7,845 nt of DNA from DASVDK01 sp036381125 [NCBI: Thermodesulfobacteriota bacterium] (GTDB taxonomy: Bacteria > DASVDK01): the NCBI GenBank assembly GCA_036381125.1, contig DASVDK010000075.1, forward strand, positions 1-7,845, given 5' to 3'. The notes under the pieces were generated by a model. The model had not been told where the DNA came from, made no database searches, and was given only the letters and a program-made list of their open reading frames with translations. Numbering within the stretch: position 1 is the stretch's first letter; each line of letters starts with the position of its first letter. Positions 1-6,250 of this stretch are shown in pieces. The translations under genes were made by a program, and so were the position numbers.

Positions 1-1
1 G

Positions 2-1396
2 ACCGGCGACGACGAGTCGGGCATCGCCCTCGCGTCGCTCGAGGCGGCCGAGCGGGGCCTCGCCGCGGCGCTCCTCGCGCTCGCCGCGACCCCGGCCCGG
101 CCGATCGAGATCGACGTCGACCGCGCGCTGGCGTGGTACGAGGGGCAGGCCGGGGTCACTCTCGCGCCGGAGCAGCGCGACGCGATCGGTCGCGCCGCGA
201 CCGAGAAGCTCCTGGTCGTCACCGGGGGGCCCGGCACCGGCAAGACGACGCTCGTGAACGGCCTCATCCGGATCCTCGAGAGGAAGGGGCGCCGGATCCT
301 GCTGGCGGCGCCGACCGGCCGGGCGGCGAGGCGGCTCGCCGAGGCGACGGGGCGGGAGGCGAGGACGCTCCACCGCCTCCTCGAGTTCGACCCGCGGGCG
401 CGCGGCTTCGGCCGAGACCGCCACCGGCCGCTCGAGGCCGACCTCGTCATCGTCGACGAGGCCTCCATGCTCGACGTCGTCCTGGCGTACGCCCTCGTCC
501 GGGCGCTGCCGGCCGCCTGCCAGCTCGTCCTCGTGGGCGACGTCGACCAGCTCCCCTCCGTGGGCCCCGGCAGCGTCCTGGCCGACGTGATCGACTCGGG
601 CCGCGCCGCGGTCGTCCGCCTGCGGCACGTCTTCCGCCAGGCCGAGGCGAGCCTCATCGTCGTCAACGCGCACCGGGTGAACCGCGGGGAGATGCCCGAG
701 CTCGGCCGGCGCGGCGCCGGGACCGACTTCTACTTCGTGGAGGCGGAGGAGCCCGAGGCGGTGCTCGACGCGCTCAGACGGCTCGTCGCCGAGCGGATCC
801 CGCGGCGCTTCGGCCTCGACCCGGTGGACGACGTGCAGGTTCTCGCGCCGATGCACCGGGGCCTCCTCGGCGCGGCCGCGCTCAACGCCGAGCTGCAGGC
901 GCTGCTCAACCCCTCGGGGGCCGCGGTCGTCCGCGGCGGCCGGCTCCTCCGCGTGGGCGACAAGGTCATGCAGCTGCGCAACAACTACGACCTCGCCGTC
1001 TACAACGGCGACATCGGCCGGATCGTCGCGGTCGACGAGGTGGAGCGGACGGCAGCCGTCCGGTTCGACGGCCGCGTCGTACGCTACGAGGGGACCGACC
1101 TCGACGAGCTGGTCCTCGCCTACGCCTGCTCGGTCCACAAGGCGCAGGGGAGCGAGTACCCCTGCGTGGTGGTTCCGGTCCACACGCAGCACTACGTCAT
1201 GCTCCGGCGCAACCTCCTCTACACGGCGATCACGCGCGGCCGGCGCCTCGTGGTGCTGGTCGGCAGCCGGCGCGCGCTCGCGATCGCGGTCAGGAACCGA
1301 CGGGTGGCGCCGCGCTTCACGCGGCTCGCCGCGTGGCTGGCCGAGGGTGGGGAGGGGAGACCCGATCGGCCCGGGGGGCCGCTCAGCTTCCGCTGA
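2..1396 (+). CDS. recD2: RecD2-type ATP-dependent DNA helicase (SF1B), C-terminal part, open at left edge
   Basis: This is the C-terminal 464 residues of a RecD-like helicase; full-length RecD2 proteins are roughly 720-750 residues, so the N-terminal helix-hairpin-helix region lies outside the window. Residue numbers count from the first codon seen. The Walker A motif is GGPGTGKTT with Lys81, followed by the Ia-like stretch APTGRAARRL. Walker B is VIVDEAS (Asp152-Glu153). Motif III is GDVDQLPSVGPG (179-190), the late motif is HKAQGSEYP (from 379), and motif VI is YTAITRGRR (from 407). The ending GSRRALAIAVRN is typical of the family. RecD2 proteins that have been studied unwind DNA 5'-3' using ATP and act in repair and replication without RecBC; whether recBC exists here is not visible. 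The gene ends by overlapping the convergent GntR gene. It is probably a housekeeping gene unrelated to the transporter cluster. Confidence 0.95.
   Translation, partial: TGDDESGIALASLEAAERGLAAALLALAATPARPIEIDVDRALAWYEGQAGVTLAPEQRDAIGRAATEKLLVVTGGPGTGKTTLVNGLIRILERKGRRILLAAPTGRAARRLAEATGREARTLHRLLEFDPRARGFGRDRHRPLEADLVIVDEASMLDVVLAYALVRALPAACQLVLVGDVDQLPSVGPGSVLADVIDSGRAAVVRLRHVFRQAEASLIVVNAHRVNRGEMPELGRRGAGTDFYFVEAEEPEAVLDALRRLVAERIPRRFGLDPVDDVQVLAPMHRGLLGAAALNAELQALLNPSGAAVVRGGRLLRVGDKVMQLRNNYDLAVYNGDIGRIVAVDEVERTAAVRFDGRVVRYEGTDLDELVLAYACSVHKAQGSEYPCVVVPVHTQHYVMLRRNLLYTAITRGRRLVVLVGSRRALAIAVRNRRVAPRFTRLAAWLAEGGEGRPDRPGGPLSFR
1367..1396. other. Two small inverted repeats at the recD2/gntR convergent junction
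   Basis: A 6-bp stem with a GGG loop (CGGCCC-GGG-GGGCCG, 1367-1381) lies just inside the end of recD2. It is followed by TCAGC-TTCC-GCTGA (1383-1396), a 5-bp inverted repeat that exactly spans the 14-nt overlap, with one stop codon of each gene at its two ends. There is no T-tract, so this is not a classical intrinsic terminator. The symmetry could support bidirectional transcript ending or be chance in GC-rich DNA. Confidence 0.35.
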
Positions 1397-2099
1397 TCGA
1401 CAGCAGCGTGCGGAGGAGGCTCGTCCGGATCAGCTCGCGCGCGGCCTGGGCGTCGCGCCTGGCGAGCGCCTCGACGATCGCCACGTTGTCGCGGAGCGCC
1501 GCTTCTCGCACCGCGCTGACCGGGAGCGGGTGACCACCCGGCCGGTCCCAGCCGGATCGGCGGCGCGACGCCACGATGCGCCTGAACATGTCCTCGACGA
1601 ACCGGTTCCGCGAGGCCCGCGCGATGGCGAGGTGCAGGGCGTACTTGGCTTCCTTGAACTCGTACCACGTCCGGGCGGCCTTGAGCGCCTCGAGATGGCT
1701 GGTCAGGGCGAGGAGGTCCTCGTCGCTGGCGCGCTCGACCACGAGTTCGGCGAGGCCAGGCTCGAAGAGCAGCCGCGCTTCGAGGATCTCCGTCAGGCTG
1801 TAGGCGGCGCCGTCGTGCGGCCGGCCCGCCGACGCGCCGGCCGCCTCGGCCACGAACGTGCCGCGGCCGACGTGCCGCACGACGAGGCCCTCCTGCACCA
1901 GCCGGGTCATCGTCTTTCGAACCGTGTTGCGCGCGGCTCGAAACCGGGCGGCCAGCGCCCGCTCCGTCGGCAGGCGAGACCCCGGCTGCATGTGACCATC
2001 GATGATCTGGCCCCTCAGGCTCTGGTAGATGGCCTGGCTGAAGGCATCGGACTGCGCGCGCGGACCGGCCACTCTGGCGGAGCGGGACGATGCCGACAT
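1383..2099 (-). CDS. GntR-family transcriptional regulator, FadR/FCD subfamily
   Basis: This 238-residue protein has the usual length for an FCD regulator. Residues about 18-85 form the N-terminal winged helix: LPTERALAARF, then RNTVRKTMTRLVQEGLV, then the wing GRGTFV. Residues about 100-232 are an all-helical FCD domain (EILEARLLFEPGLAELV; ALHLAIARASRNRF; AIVEALARRDAQAARELI). FCD domains usually bind a carboxylate through a metal held by one Asp and three His. Here only His156 remains; the other positions are Lys152, Asn205 and Ser227, so sensing may be metal-free. The ATG at 2099 is chosen because AAAGG lies 7 nt upstream and the helix-turn-helix follows at a normal distance. It is divergent from the ThDP-tctBAC genes, the usual place for a local regulator of uptake and catabolism. 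Autoregulation is suggested by the repeated element over its own promoter. The target and ligand are inferred only from context. Confidence 0.93.
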   Translation of the reverse strand: MSASSRSARVAGPRAQSDAFSQAIYQSLRGQIIDGHMQPGSRLPTERALAARFRAARNTVRKTMTRLVQEGLVVRHVGRGTFVAEAAGASAGRPHDGAAYSLTEILEARLLFEPGLAELVVERASDEDLLALTSHLEALKAARTWYEFKEAKYALHLAIARASRNRFVEDMFRRIVASRRRSGWDRPGGHPLPVSAVREAALRDNVAIVEALARRDAQAARELIRTSLLRTLLSISGS

Positions 2100-2108
2100 G
2101 TGTCAACC
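2091..2108 (-). promoter_or_regulatory. Operator-like element, copy A, over the gntR start codon
   Basis: On the minus strand this reads GGTTGACACATGTCGGCA. It matches the upstream copy at 2161-2178 in 13 of 18 positions, including the first seven bases and the CATGT core. It overlaps the ribosome binding region and the first codons of the regulator. Bound protein here would lie downstream of the predicted transcription start and could act as a roadblock. Part of the match could instead reflect a shared translation-start context. Confidence 0.4.
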
Positions 2109-2116
2109 TTTCGGTT
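2105..2116 (-). promoter_or_regulatory. Small GAAA-tetraloop hairpin holding the gntR Shine-Dalgarno
   Basis: In the predicted gntR mRNA leader the sequence AACC-GAAA-GGUU can fold into a 4-bp stem closed by a GNRA-type tetraloop. The Shine-Dalgarno AAAGG (2107-2111) sits in the loop and 3' arm, 7 nt before the ATG. The stem is short, so any effect on translation would be mild. Confidence 0.3.
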
Positions 2117-2128
2117 CGAGCCTTGCCC

Positions 2129-2141
2129 GGCGGTTGCCGCC
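2129..2141 (-). promoter_or_regulatory. 5'-end hairpin of the predicted gntR leader
   Basis: On the minus strand GGCGG-CAA-CCGCC forms a 5-bp stem with a 3-nt loop, starting at about the predicted transcription start. It may stabilise the short leader RNA, but such stems are common in DNA of this composition. Confidence 0.25.
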
Positions 2142-2147
2142 CGTCTG

Positions 2148-2176
2148 TTTCTAGCCTGAAGGTACACATGCGTCAA
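2148..2176 (-). promoter_or_regulatory. Predicted sigma70-type promoter of gntR
   Basis: Read on the minus strand, the -35 box TTGACG (2176-2171) matches the consensus in 5 of 6 positions and the -10 box TAGAAA (2153-2148) in 4 of 6. The spacer is exactly 17 bp. This predicts a start near 2141 and a leader of about 42 nt before the ATG at 2099. The -35 lies inside operator-like copy B, so binding there would block RNA polymerase, consistent with negative autoregulation. Confidence 0.6.
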
Positions 2177-2178
2177 CC
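2161..2178 (-). promoter_or_regulatory. Operator-like element, copy B, over the gntR -35 box
   Basis: On the minus strand this reads GGTTGACGCATGTGTACC. It is an imperfect dyad of two 7-bp arms around GCAT, with 5 of 7 arm positions symmetric (pattern GGTnnAC-n4-GTnnACC). The size and GT...AC arms resemble binding sites of dimeric GntR/FadR-type regulators. It covers the -35 box and part of the spacer of the gntR promoter. Copy A lies 70 bp away. Assignment to this GntR protein is inference. Confidence 0.5.
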
Positions 2179-2308
2179 GGACCCGGATCGGGACGAACGT
2201 GGACGACGAGGCGCGTCGACGCGGCGCGGCAGTCGATCCGCGGGCCGCGTCGGCGCCGTCTTCCGCGTCGAGCGGCCTGCCGGAACGCACCGGGGTCCGA
2301 CTCGGCCC

Positions 2309-2339
2309 TTGAAGAGTTGGATCGGATTTGGTTGGATAT
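2309..2339 (+). promoter_or_regulatory. Weak candidate promoter for the ThDP-tctBAC genes, with repeated GTTGGAT
   Basis: The most AT-rich stretch of the intergenic region has TTGAAG (2309-2314) as a possible -35, and TTGGAT (2332-2337) 17 bp later as a poor -10. The heptamer GTTGGAT occurs twice, at 2316-2322 and 2331-2337, 15 bp apart, which could be a binding site for an activator or for polymerase. The boxes are weak and the exact start cannot be placed. Confidence 0.25.
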
Positions 2340-2361
2340 GGCTCACTCAGGAACCTCGTTT

Positions 2362-2381
2362 GAGCGCACGCGTGCGCGCTC
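2362..2381. repeat. Inverted repeat upstream of the ThDP ribosome binding site
   Basis: The segment contains the perfect 14-bp palindrome GCGCACGCGTGCGC (2364-2377). It extends to GAGCGCACG on the left and CGTGCGCGCTC on the right, which pair except for a 2-nt bulge. It ends 13 nt before the GGAGG motif of the ThDP gene. It could be a protein site or a leader RNA stem. Confidence 0.35.
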
Positions 2382-2394
2382 GGCGTCCCGCGGG

Positions 2395-2399
2395 GGAGG
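2395..2399 (+). promoter_or_regulatory. Ribosome binding site that fixes the ThDP gene start
   Basis: GGAGG, within GGGGGAGG, is followed after 6 nt by GTG at 2406. This decides for the GTG start over any upstream codon. Confidence 0.75.
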
Positions 2400-2405
2400 C
2401 GTCAC

Positions 2406-4124
2406 GTGTCCGGCACCAGGAACGGTCGAGGGCGCACCGGCGGCCAACTGCTCGTCGACTGCCTGCGCGTGCAGGGCGTCGACATCGCGTTCTGCGTCCC
2501 GGGCGAGAGTTACCTGCCGGTCATCGACGCGCTCTACGACGTCCGCGACGCGCTCCGACTCGTCGTCTGCCGGCAGGAGGGGGGCGCGGCCATCATGGCC
2601 GAGGCCCACGGCAAGCTGACCGGCCGCCCCGGCGTCTGCTTCGTGACGCGCGGCCCGGGCGCGACCAACGCCTCGACCGGCATCCACACCGCGTTCCAGG
2701 ACTCGACGCCGCTCGTGCTGTTCGTCGGGCAGGTGTCGCGCGACGTTCGCGACCGCGAAGGCTTTCAGGAAGTCGACTTCCGCGCCATGTTCGCTCCGCT
2801 GGCGAAGTGGTCCGCGGAGGTCCCCGACGCCCGCCGCATACCGGAGTACGTCCACCGCGCCTTTCAGACCGCGCTCGCCGGCCGTCCCGGCCCGGTCGTC
2901 CTGGCCTTGCCGGAGGACGTGCTCTCGGACGTCGTCGAGGAGCGGCTCGACCTGGGGCTTCCCGCTCGGCCGCTGGCCGCCGCGCCGAGCGCCACGGAGG
3001 TGGAGGGCATCGCCGACCTCGTCCGCCGGGCGTCGAGACCGCTGGTCATCGTCGGCGGCGGCGGGTGGTCGCAGGCGGCGGCCGGTCGGCTCGCGGCGTT
3101 CGCCGAGGCCTGGGACCTGCCGGTGGCCGTGTCGCTCAGGTGCCAGGACTACGTCGACAACGCGCACCCGAGCTACGTCGGCCACCTCGGCATCGGGGCC
3201 GAGCCGAGCCTCGTCGCCCGCGTCAAGGAGGCCGACTGCCTCCTGGTGCTCGGGGCGCGCCTCGGTGAGATGACGACGGCCGGGTACACGATCCTCAGGC
3301 CCCCTCGGCCCGGCGCGGTGCTCGTCCACGTCCATCCCGACCCGGAAGAGCTGGGGCGGGTCTACCAGGCGGACCTGCCGGTCAACGCGAGCCCGGCGCT
3401 CGTCGCCGCGGCGCTGGCCGACCTCACGCCCGCTCCGGAGCGGCCGTGGGCGGCCTGGGCGCGCGCGGCGCGGACGGAGTACGAGGCGAGCCTCGCCCCG
3501 CTGCCGCAGCCGGGCGGGGTCGACCTCGGCCAGGTCATGGCGACGCTCCGCCGGAGGCTGCCCGAGGACACGGTCGTCTGCTCGGGCGCCGGCAACTACA
3601 CCGGCTGGGTGCACCGCACCTGGGTGTTCCGCCGGTGGCGTTCGCAGCTTGCCCCCACGTCGGGAGCCATGGGGTACGGCGTTCCGGCGGCCGTCGCGGC
3701 CAGCCTCGTCCATCCCGGGCGCACCGTGCTGTCGGTGAACGGCGACGGCTGCTTCCTGATGCACGGGCAGGAACTCGCGACCGCGGCCCAGTACGGCGCG
3801 AGGATCCTCTTCCTCGTCGTCAACAACGGCATGTACGGCACGATCCGCATGCACCAGGAACGGAAGTATCCGGGTCGGGTCCACGGGACGGCGCTCGCCA
3901 ATCCCGATTTCGTCGCGCTCGCCCGGGCGTTCGGCCTGTCCGGCGAGCGGGTCGAGAAAACGGAGCAGTTCGAGCCGGCCCTCGACCGGGCCCTGGCCGC
4001 GCCGACGAGCGCCCTCGTCGAGCTCGTCGTCGATCCGGAGGCGATCTCGGTGCGCACCACGCTGTCGCGGCTTCGCGAGCAGGCGCTCGCTCGGCAGCAT
4101 GCGGGCACGCAGGCGTCCGGCTGA
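2406..4124 (+). CDS. Thiamine diphosphate-dependent enzyme, acetolactate synthase large-subunit-like
   Basis: This 572-residue protein has the standard three-domain build of the acetolactate synthase/2-oxoacid decarboxylase superfamily. The N-terminal pyrimidine-binding domain (about 10-180) has VPGESYLPVIDAL and RQEGGAAIMAEAHGKLTGRPG, with Glu58 as the expected cofactor-activating glutamate. The middle domain spans about 190-340 (VIVGGGGWS, LVLGARLGEMTT). The C-terminal diphosphate-binding domain has GDG at 446-448 and NN at 473-474, a GDG-X24-NN motif, followed by GMYGTIRMHQE. Such enzymes cleave or join 2-oxoacids in the cytoplasm. The RQE triplet replaces RHE of typical acetolactate synthases, and no ilvN-like small subunit is adjacent, so a catabolic role is more likely than branched-chain synthesis. 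It starts with GTG after a good GGAGG and lies 43 nt before tctB, so it is probably cotranscribed. The exact substrate cannot be read from sequence; benzoylformate-, oxalyl- or glyoxylate-type chemistry is not excluded. Confidence 0.93.
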   Translation: MSGTRNGRGRTGGQLLVDCLRVQGVDIAFCVPGESYLPVIDALYDVRDALRLVVCRQEGGAAIMAEAHGKLTGRPGVCFVTRGPGATNASTGIHTAFQDSTPLVLFVGQVSRDVRDREGFQEVDFRAMFAPLAKWSAEVPDARRIPEYVHRAFQTALAGRPGPVVLALPEDVLSDVVEERLDLGLPARPLAAAPSATEVEGIADLVRRASRPLVIVGGGGWSQAAAGRLAAFAEAWDLPVAVSLRCQDYVDNAHPSYVGHLGIGAEPSLVARVKEADCLLVLGARLGEMTTAGYTILRPPRPGAVLVHVHPDPEELGRVYQADLPVNASPALVAAALADLTPAPERPWAAWARAARTEYEASLAPLPQPGGVDLGQVMATLRRRLPEDTVVCSGAGNYTGWVHRTWVFRRWRSQLAPTSGAMGYGVPAAVAASLVHPGRTVLSVNGDGCFLMHGQELATAAQYGARILFLVVNNGMYGTIRMHQERKYPGRVHGTALANPDFVALARAFGLSGERVEKTEQFEPALDRALAAPTSALVELVVDPEAISVRTTLSRLREQALARQHAGTQASG

Positions 4125-4132
4125 GCCCCTGG

Positions 4133-4152
4133 ACGCGCCGTGCGGGGCGCGT
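4133..4152 (+). other. Intercistronic hairpin between the ThDP gene and tctB
   Basis: ACGCGCC (4133-4139) pairs perfectly with GGCGCGT (4146-4152) around a 6-nt loop. It begins 8 nt after the ThDP stop codon and ends 15 nt before the tctB ATG. There is no T-tract, so it is more likely an mRNA-stability or processing element, or chance, than a terminator. Confidence 0.35.
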
Positions 4153-4167
4153 GCGAACAGGTGACAC

Positions 4168-4734
4168 ATGGACGAAGACGTGCAGGCGAACCGCGGGACG
4201 CACGCTGACGCGGCGTTCCCCGAGACGACGCCGAGGGCCTCCGGGACGGACCGCGCCGGCCGCCTCGCCTTCCGGCTGGTCGCGTCGGGTTTCGTGCTCC
4301 TCGGCCTGTGGGTGTGCTGGTACGCTCGGGGCCTGACCTATTACACGCCGGTCGGCCCGGGGCCGGGCTTCTTCCCGCTGTGGCTCGGACTCCTCCTGAC
4401 CGTCCTCTCGTGCGCCGTCCTGGTGAGGAGCCGGCGGCCGGGCCGCCTCGCGCTCCCGGACCGCTTCCTGCCGGAGCGCCGGACCGGGGGCCGGATGGCC
4501 GTCACGGTCGGCATGATCGCGGTCTTCGCGCTGGGCGTGGAGCGTGCCGGCTTCGTGCCGACCATGTTCGTCGTGCTGCTGGTCCTTCTCAGGTCGAACG
4601 GGTGCCGGCTGTTCCCGACGGCGACGGTCATCGCCCTCGCGGCGACGCTCGTGGTCGGCTACAGCTTCACGCACTGGCTCAACGTCTACCTGCCTCCCGT
4701 GCCGTTCGGCCTCCTCGGCGCCGTCGGGCTCTAG
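4168..4734 (+). CDS. tctB: Tripartite tricarboxylate transporter small membrane subunit TctB
   Basis: This 188-residue protein has a hydrophilic 30-residue N terminus followed by membrane segments at about 34-54, 69-87, 110-125, 127-143 and 151-170. The segment TPVGPGPGFFPLWLG (60-74) is the characteristic TctB signature around the second helix, and GVERAGFVPTMFVVLLVL fits the third and fourth segments. TctB sits in the inner membrane with TctA and is needed for uptake of the ligand delivered by TctC; transport is driven by an ion gradient rather than ATP in the family. The ATG at 4168 is preceded by AGGTGA. The start context TGACACATG is identical to nine bases at the gntR start. The tctA gene begins 10 nt after its stop, indicating tight cotranscription. 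Confidence 0.92.
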   Translation: MDEDVQANRGTHADAAFPETTPRASGTDRAGRLAFRLVASGFVLLGLWVCWYARGLTYYTPVGPGPGFFPLWLGLLLTVLSCAVLVRSRRPGRLALPDRFLPERRTGGRMAVTVGMIAVFALGVERAGFVPTMFVVLLVLLRSNGCRLFPTATVIALAATLVVGYSFTHWLNVYLPPVPFGLLGAVGL

Positions 4735-4738
4735 GGGG
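4733..4738 (+). promoter_or_regulatory. Ribosome binding site that fixes the tctA start
   Basis: AGGGGG overlaps the TAG stop of tctB and precedes GTG at 4745 by 6 nt. A second GTG at 4751 is in frame, but the spacing and the family's usual N terminus favour 4745. Confidence 0.6.
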
Positions 4739-4744
4739 CCGCGG

Positions 4745-6250
4745 GTGGAGGTGCTGCACGACTTCATCGTCGGGTTCGGGTCCGCGCTGGCGCCCGCGAA
4801 CCTGCTCTACGCCCTCGTCGGATGCCTGGTCGGTACGCTCGTCGGCGTCCTGCCCGGGATCGGCTCCGCCGGCGGCATGGCGATCCTGCTGCCCCTCACG
4901 ATGAACCTGCCTCCCGCCGGCGCGATCATCATGCTTGCCGCGATCTTCTACGGCAGCTACTACGGCGGCACGATCTCCACGGTGCTGATGAGCGTGCCCG
5001 GCGAGGTGGCCTCCGTCGTGACCATCCTCGACGGGCACGCCATGGCGAAGCAGGGCCGAGGGGGAGTCGCGCTGAGCATCGCCGCTCTCGGCTCGTTCGT
5101 CGGCGGCACGGCGGCGGTCCTCGCGCTCGTCCTCATCGCGCCGCTCCTGACGGAGGTCGCGCTGGAGTTCGGCCCGGCGGAGTTCTTCGCGCTCCTCGTG
5201 ATCGGGCTGGCCACGCTGTCGCTGCTCGCGGGCGACTCCCTGCTGCGGGCGCTCGCCATGGCGGTGTTCGGCCTCCTGCTCGGAACGGTCGGCACCGACC
5301 CGACGATGGGCACGCCGCGCTTCGACTTCGGCCTGACGCCCCTCCTGGGCGGCCTCGACTTCGTGCCGGTCGTGATGGGCCTCTTCGGCCTCAGCGAGAT
5401 CCTCCTCGCCGAGGAGAGCCCGGCCGTGCGCGTCGAGGCGCCGAGGCTCCGGACGCTCTATCCGAGCCGCGCCGACCTGAAGGCCTCGGGCGGCGCCATC
5501 GTGCGCGGAACGCTCCTGGGCTTCCTCCTCGGCCTCATCCCCGGCACCACCCAGGCGCTCGCGTCGTTCATCGCCTACGGGGTGGAGAAGGGGTGCGCGC
5601 GGCGGCCGGAGGAGTTCGGCAAGGGGGCCATCGCCGGCGTCGCGGGGCCGGAGACGGCCAACAACGCGCACGCCAACGCAGCCCTCATCCCGCTCTTCAC
5701 GCTCGGCATTCCGGGCTCGCCCAGCATCGCGATCCTGCTCGGCGCGTTCGTCCTGAACGGCCTCGCGCCCGGGCCGCTGCTCTTCTCGGAGCGACCCGAG
5801 ATCGTCTGGCCCATCATCGCGAGCATGATCGTCGGCAACTTCATGCTGCTGCTCCTCAACGTGCCGCTCGTCGGCATGTGGGTGCGGATCCTCCAGATCC
5901 CGGCGAGCGTCCTGCGGCCGCTCATCGTCATGTTCATCTGCCTCGGGACCTACCTGGTCTCCAACAGCGTGTTCGACGTCTGGGTCATGGTGCTCTTCGG
6001 CCTCCTCGGCACGCTTCTGCGGAAGCTCGATTTCCCGCTCGCGCCGATCGCCCTGACGCTCATCATCGGGCCGATGATGGAGTCGGCGCTGCGCCAGGCG
6101 CTCAGCATCTCGCGCGGAGACCTCGGCATCCTGGTCTCGAGCCCGCTGGCCTGCGCGCTGCTCGCCCTGGCGGTGGTCGTGCTGAGCGTCCCGTTGTGGC
6201 CCGCTCGTGCCGTGCGGATGCGCGGCAGGCTCGGCGATGCGAGCGACTGA
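4745..6250 (+). CDS. tctA: Tripartite tricarboxylate transporter large membrane subunit TctA
   Basis: This 501-residue protein has the usual TctA length of about 500 and is hydrophobic along most of its length, as expected for 11-12 membrane helices. The family signatures are all present. GVLPGIGSAGG begins at 34, followed by FYGSYYGGTISTVLMSVPGE. GLIPGTTQ begins at 263, the second half's counterpart of GVLPGIG, which shows the internal pseudo-repeat. Then come AGPETANNAHANAALIP from 300, and LGIPGS at 320-325 leading into LNGLAPGPLLF. TctA is the translocation channel in the inner membrane. The GTG start at 4745 gives MEVLHDFIVGFGSALAPANLLYAL, close to the usual family N terminus, with AGGGGG 6 nt upstream; longer readings would run back into tctB in another frame. 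I see no disruption. The substrate is not readable from this subunit. Confidence 0.95.
   Translation: MEVLHDFIVGFGSALAPANLLYALVGCLVGTLVGVLPGIGSAGGMAILLPLTMNLPPAGAIIMLAAIFYGSYYGGTISTVLMSVPGEVASVVTILDGHAMAKQGRGGVALSIAALGSFVGGTAAVLALVLIAPLLTEVALEFGPAEFFALLVIGLATLSLLAGDSLLRALAMAVFGLLLGTVGTDPTMGTPRFDFGLTPLLGGLDFVPVVMGLFGLSEILLAEESPAVRVEAPRLRTLYPSRADLKASGGAIVRGTLLGFLLGLIPGTTQALASFIAYGVEKGCARRPEEFGKGAIAGVAGPETANNAHANAALIPLFTLGIPGSPSIAILLGAFVLNGLAPGPLLFSERPEIVWPIIASMIVGNFMLLLLNVPLVGMWVRILQIPASVLRPLIVMFICLGTYLVSNSVFDVWVMVLFGLLGTLLRKLDFPLAPIALTLIIGPMMESALRQALSISRGDLGILVSSPLACALLALAVVVLSVPLWPARAVRMRGRLGDASD

Larger units (their letters stand above)
2100..2405. other. Divergent intergenic region between gntR and the ThDP gene (306 bp)
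   Basis: No protein gene is supported here. The gntR-proximal part (2100-2178) holds that gene's promoter, leader and both operator-like elements. From 2179 to about 2300 I see only GC-rich sequence, including a 10-bp palindrome GCGTCGACGC at 2213-2222 of no clear meaning. From about 2306 to 2365 the sequence becomes markedly more AT-rich, as expected of a promoter for the rightward genes. The last 40 bp carry an inverted repeat and the ThDP Shine-Dalgarno site. Confidence 0.6.

Noticed and set aside
133-1533. 466-codon plus-strand frame through recD2
   Set aside because: It is the +1 shadow of the helicase, with an Arg/Pro/Gly-rich translation and no motifs, while the other frame has every helicase motif in order.
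2100-2405. ThDP (TPP) riboswitch or other known riboswitch ahead of the ThDP gene
   Set aside because: I looked for the conserved TPP-aptamer elements and a multi-stem leader and saw neither.
2168-3268. Possible leader gene starting at ATG 2168 after GAAGG, running through the gntR-ThDP gap
   Set aside because: The start looks acceptable, but the translation is Arg-rich, has no domain, runs deep into the ThDP gene in another frame, and its first bases belong to the operator-like element.
2343-4169. 608-codon open frame on the minus strand opposite the ThDP gene
   Set aside because: It mirrors the codons of a well-conserved enzyme, its product is a low-complexity Arg/Glu/Asp/Pro-rich chain without any recognisable motif, and long antisense frames are expected at this G+C content.
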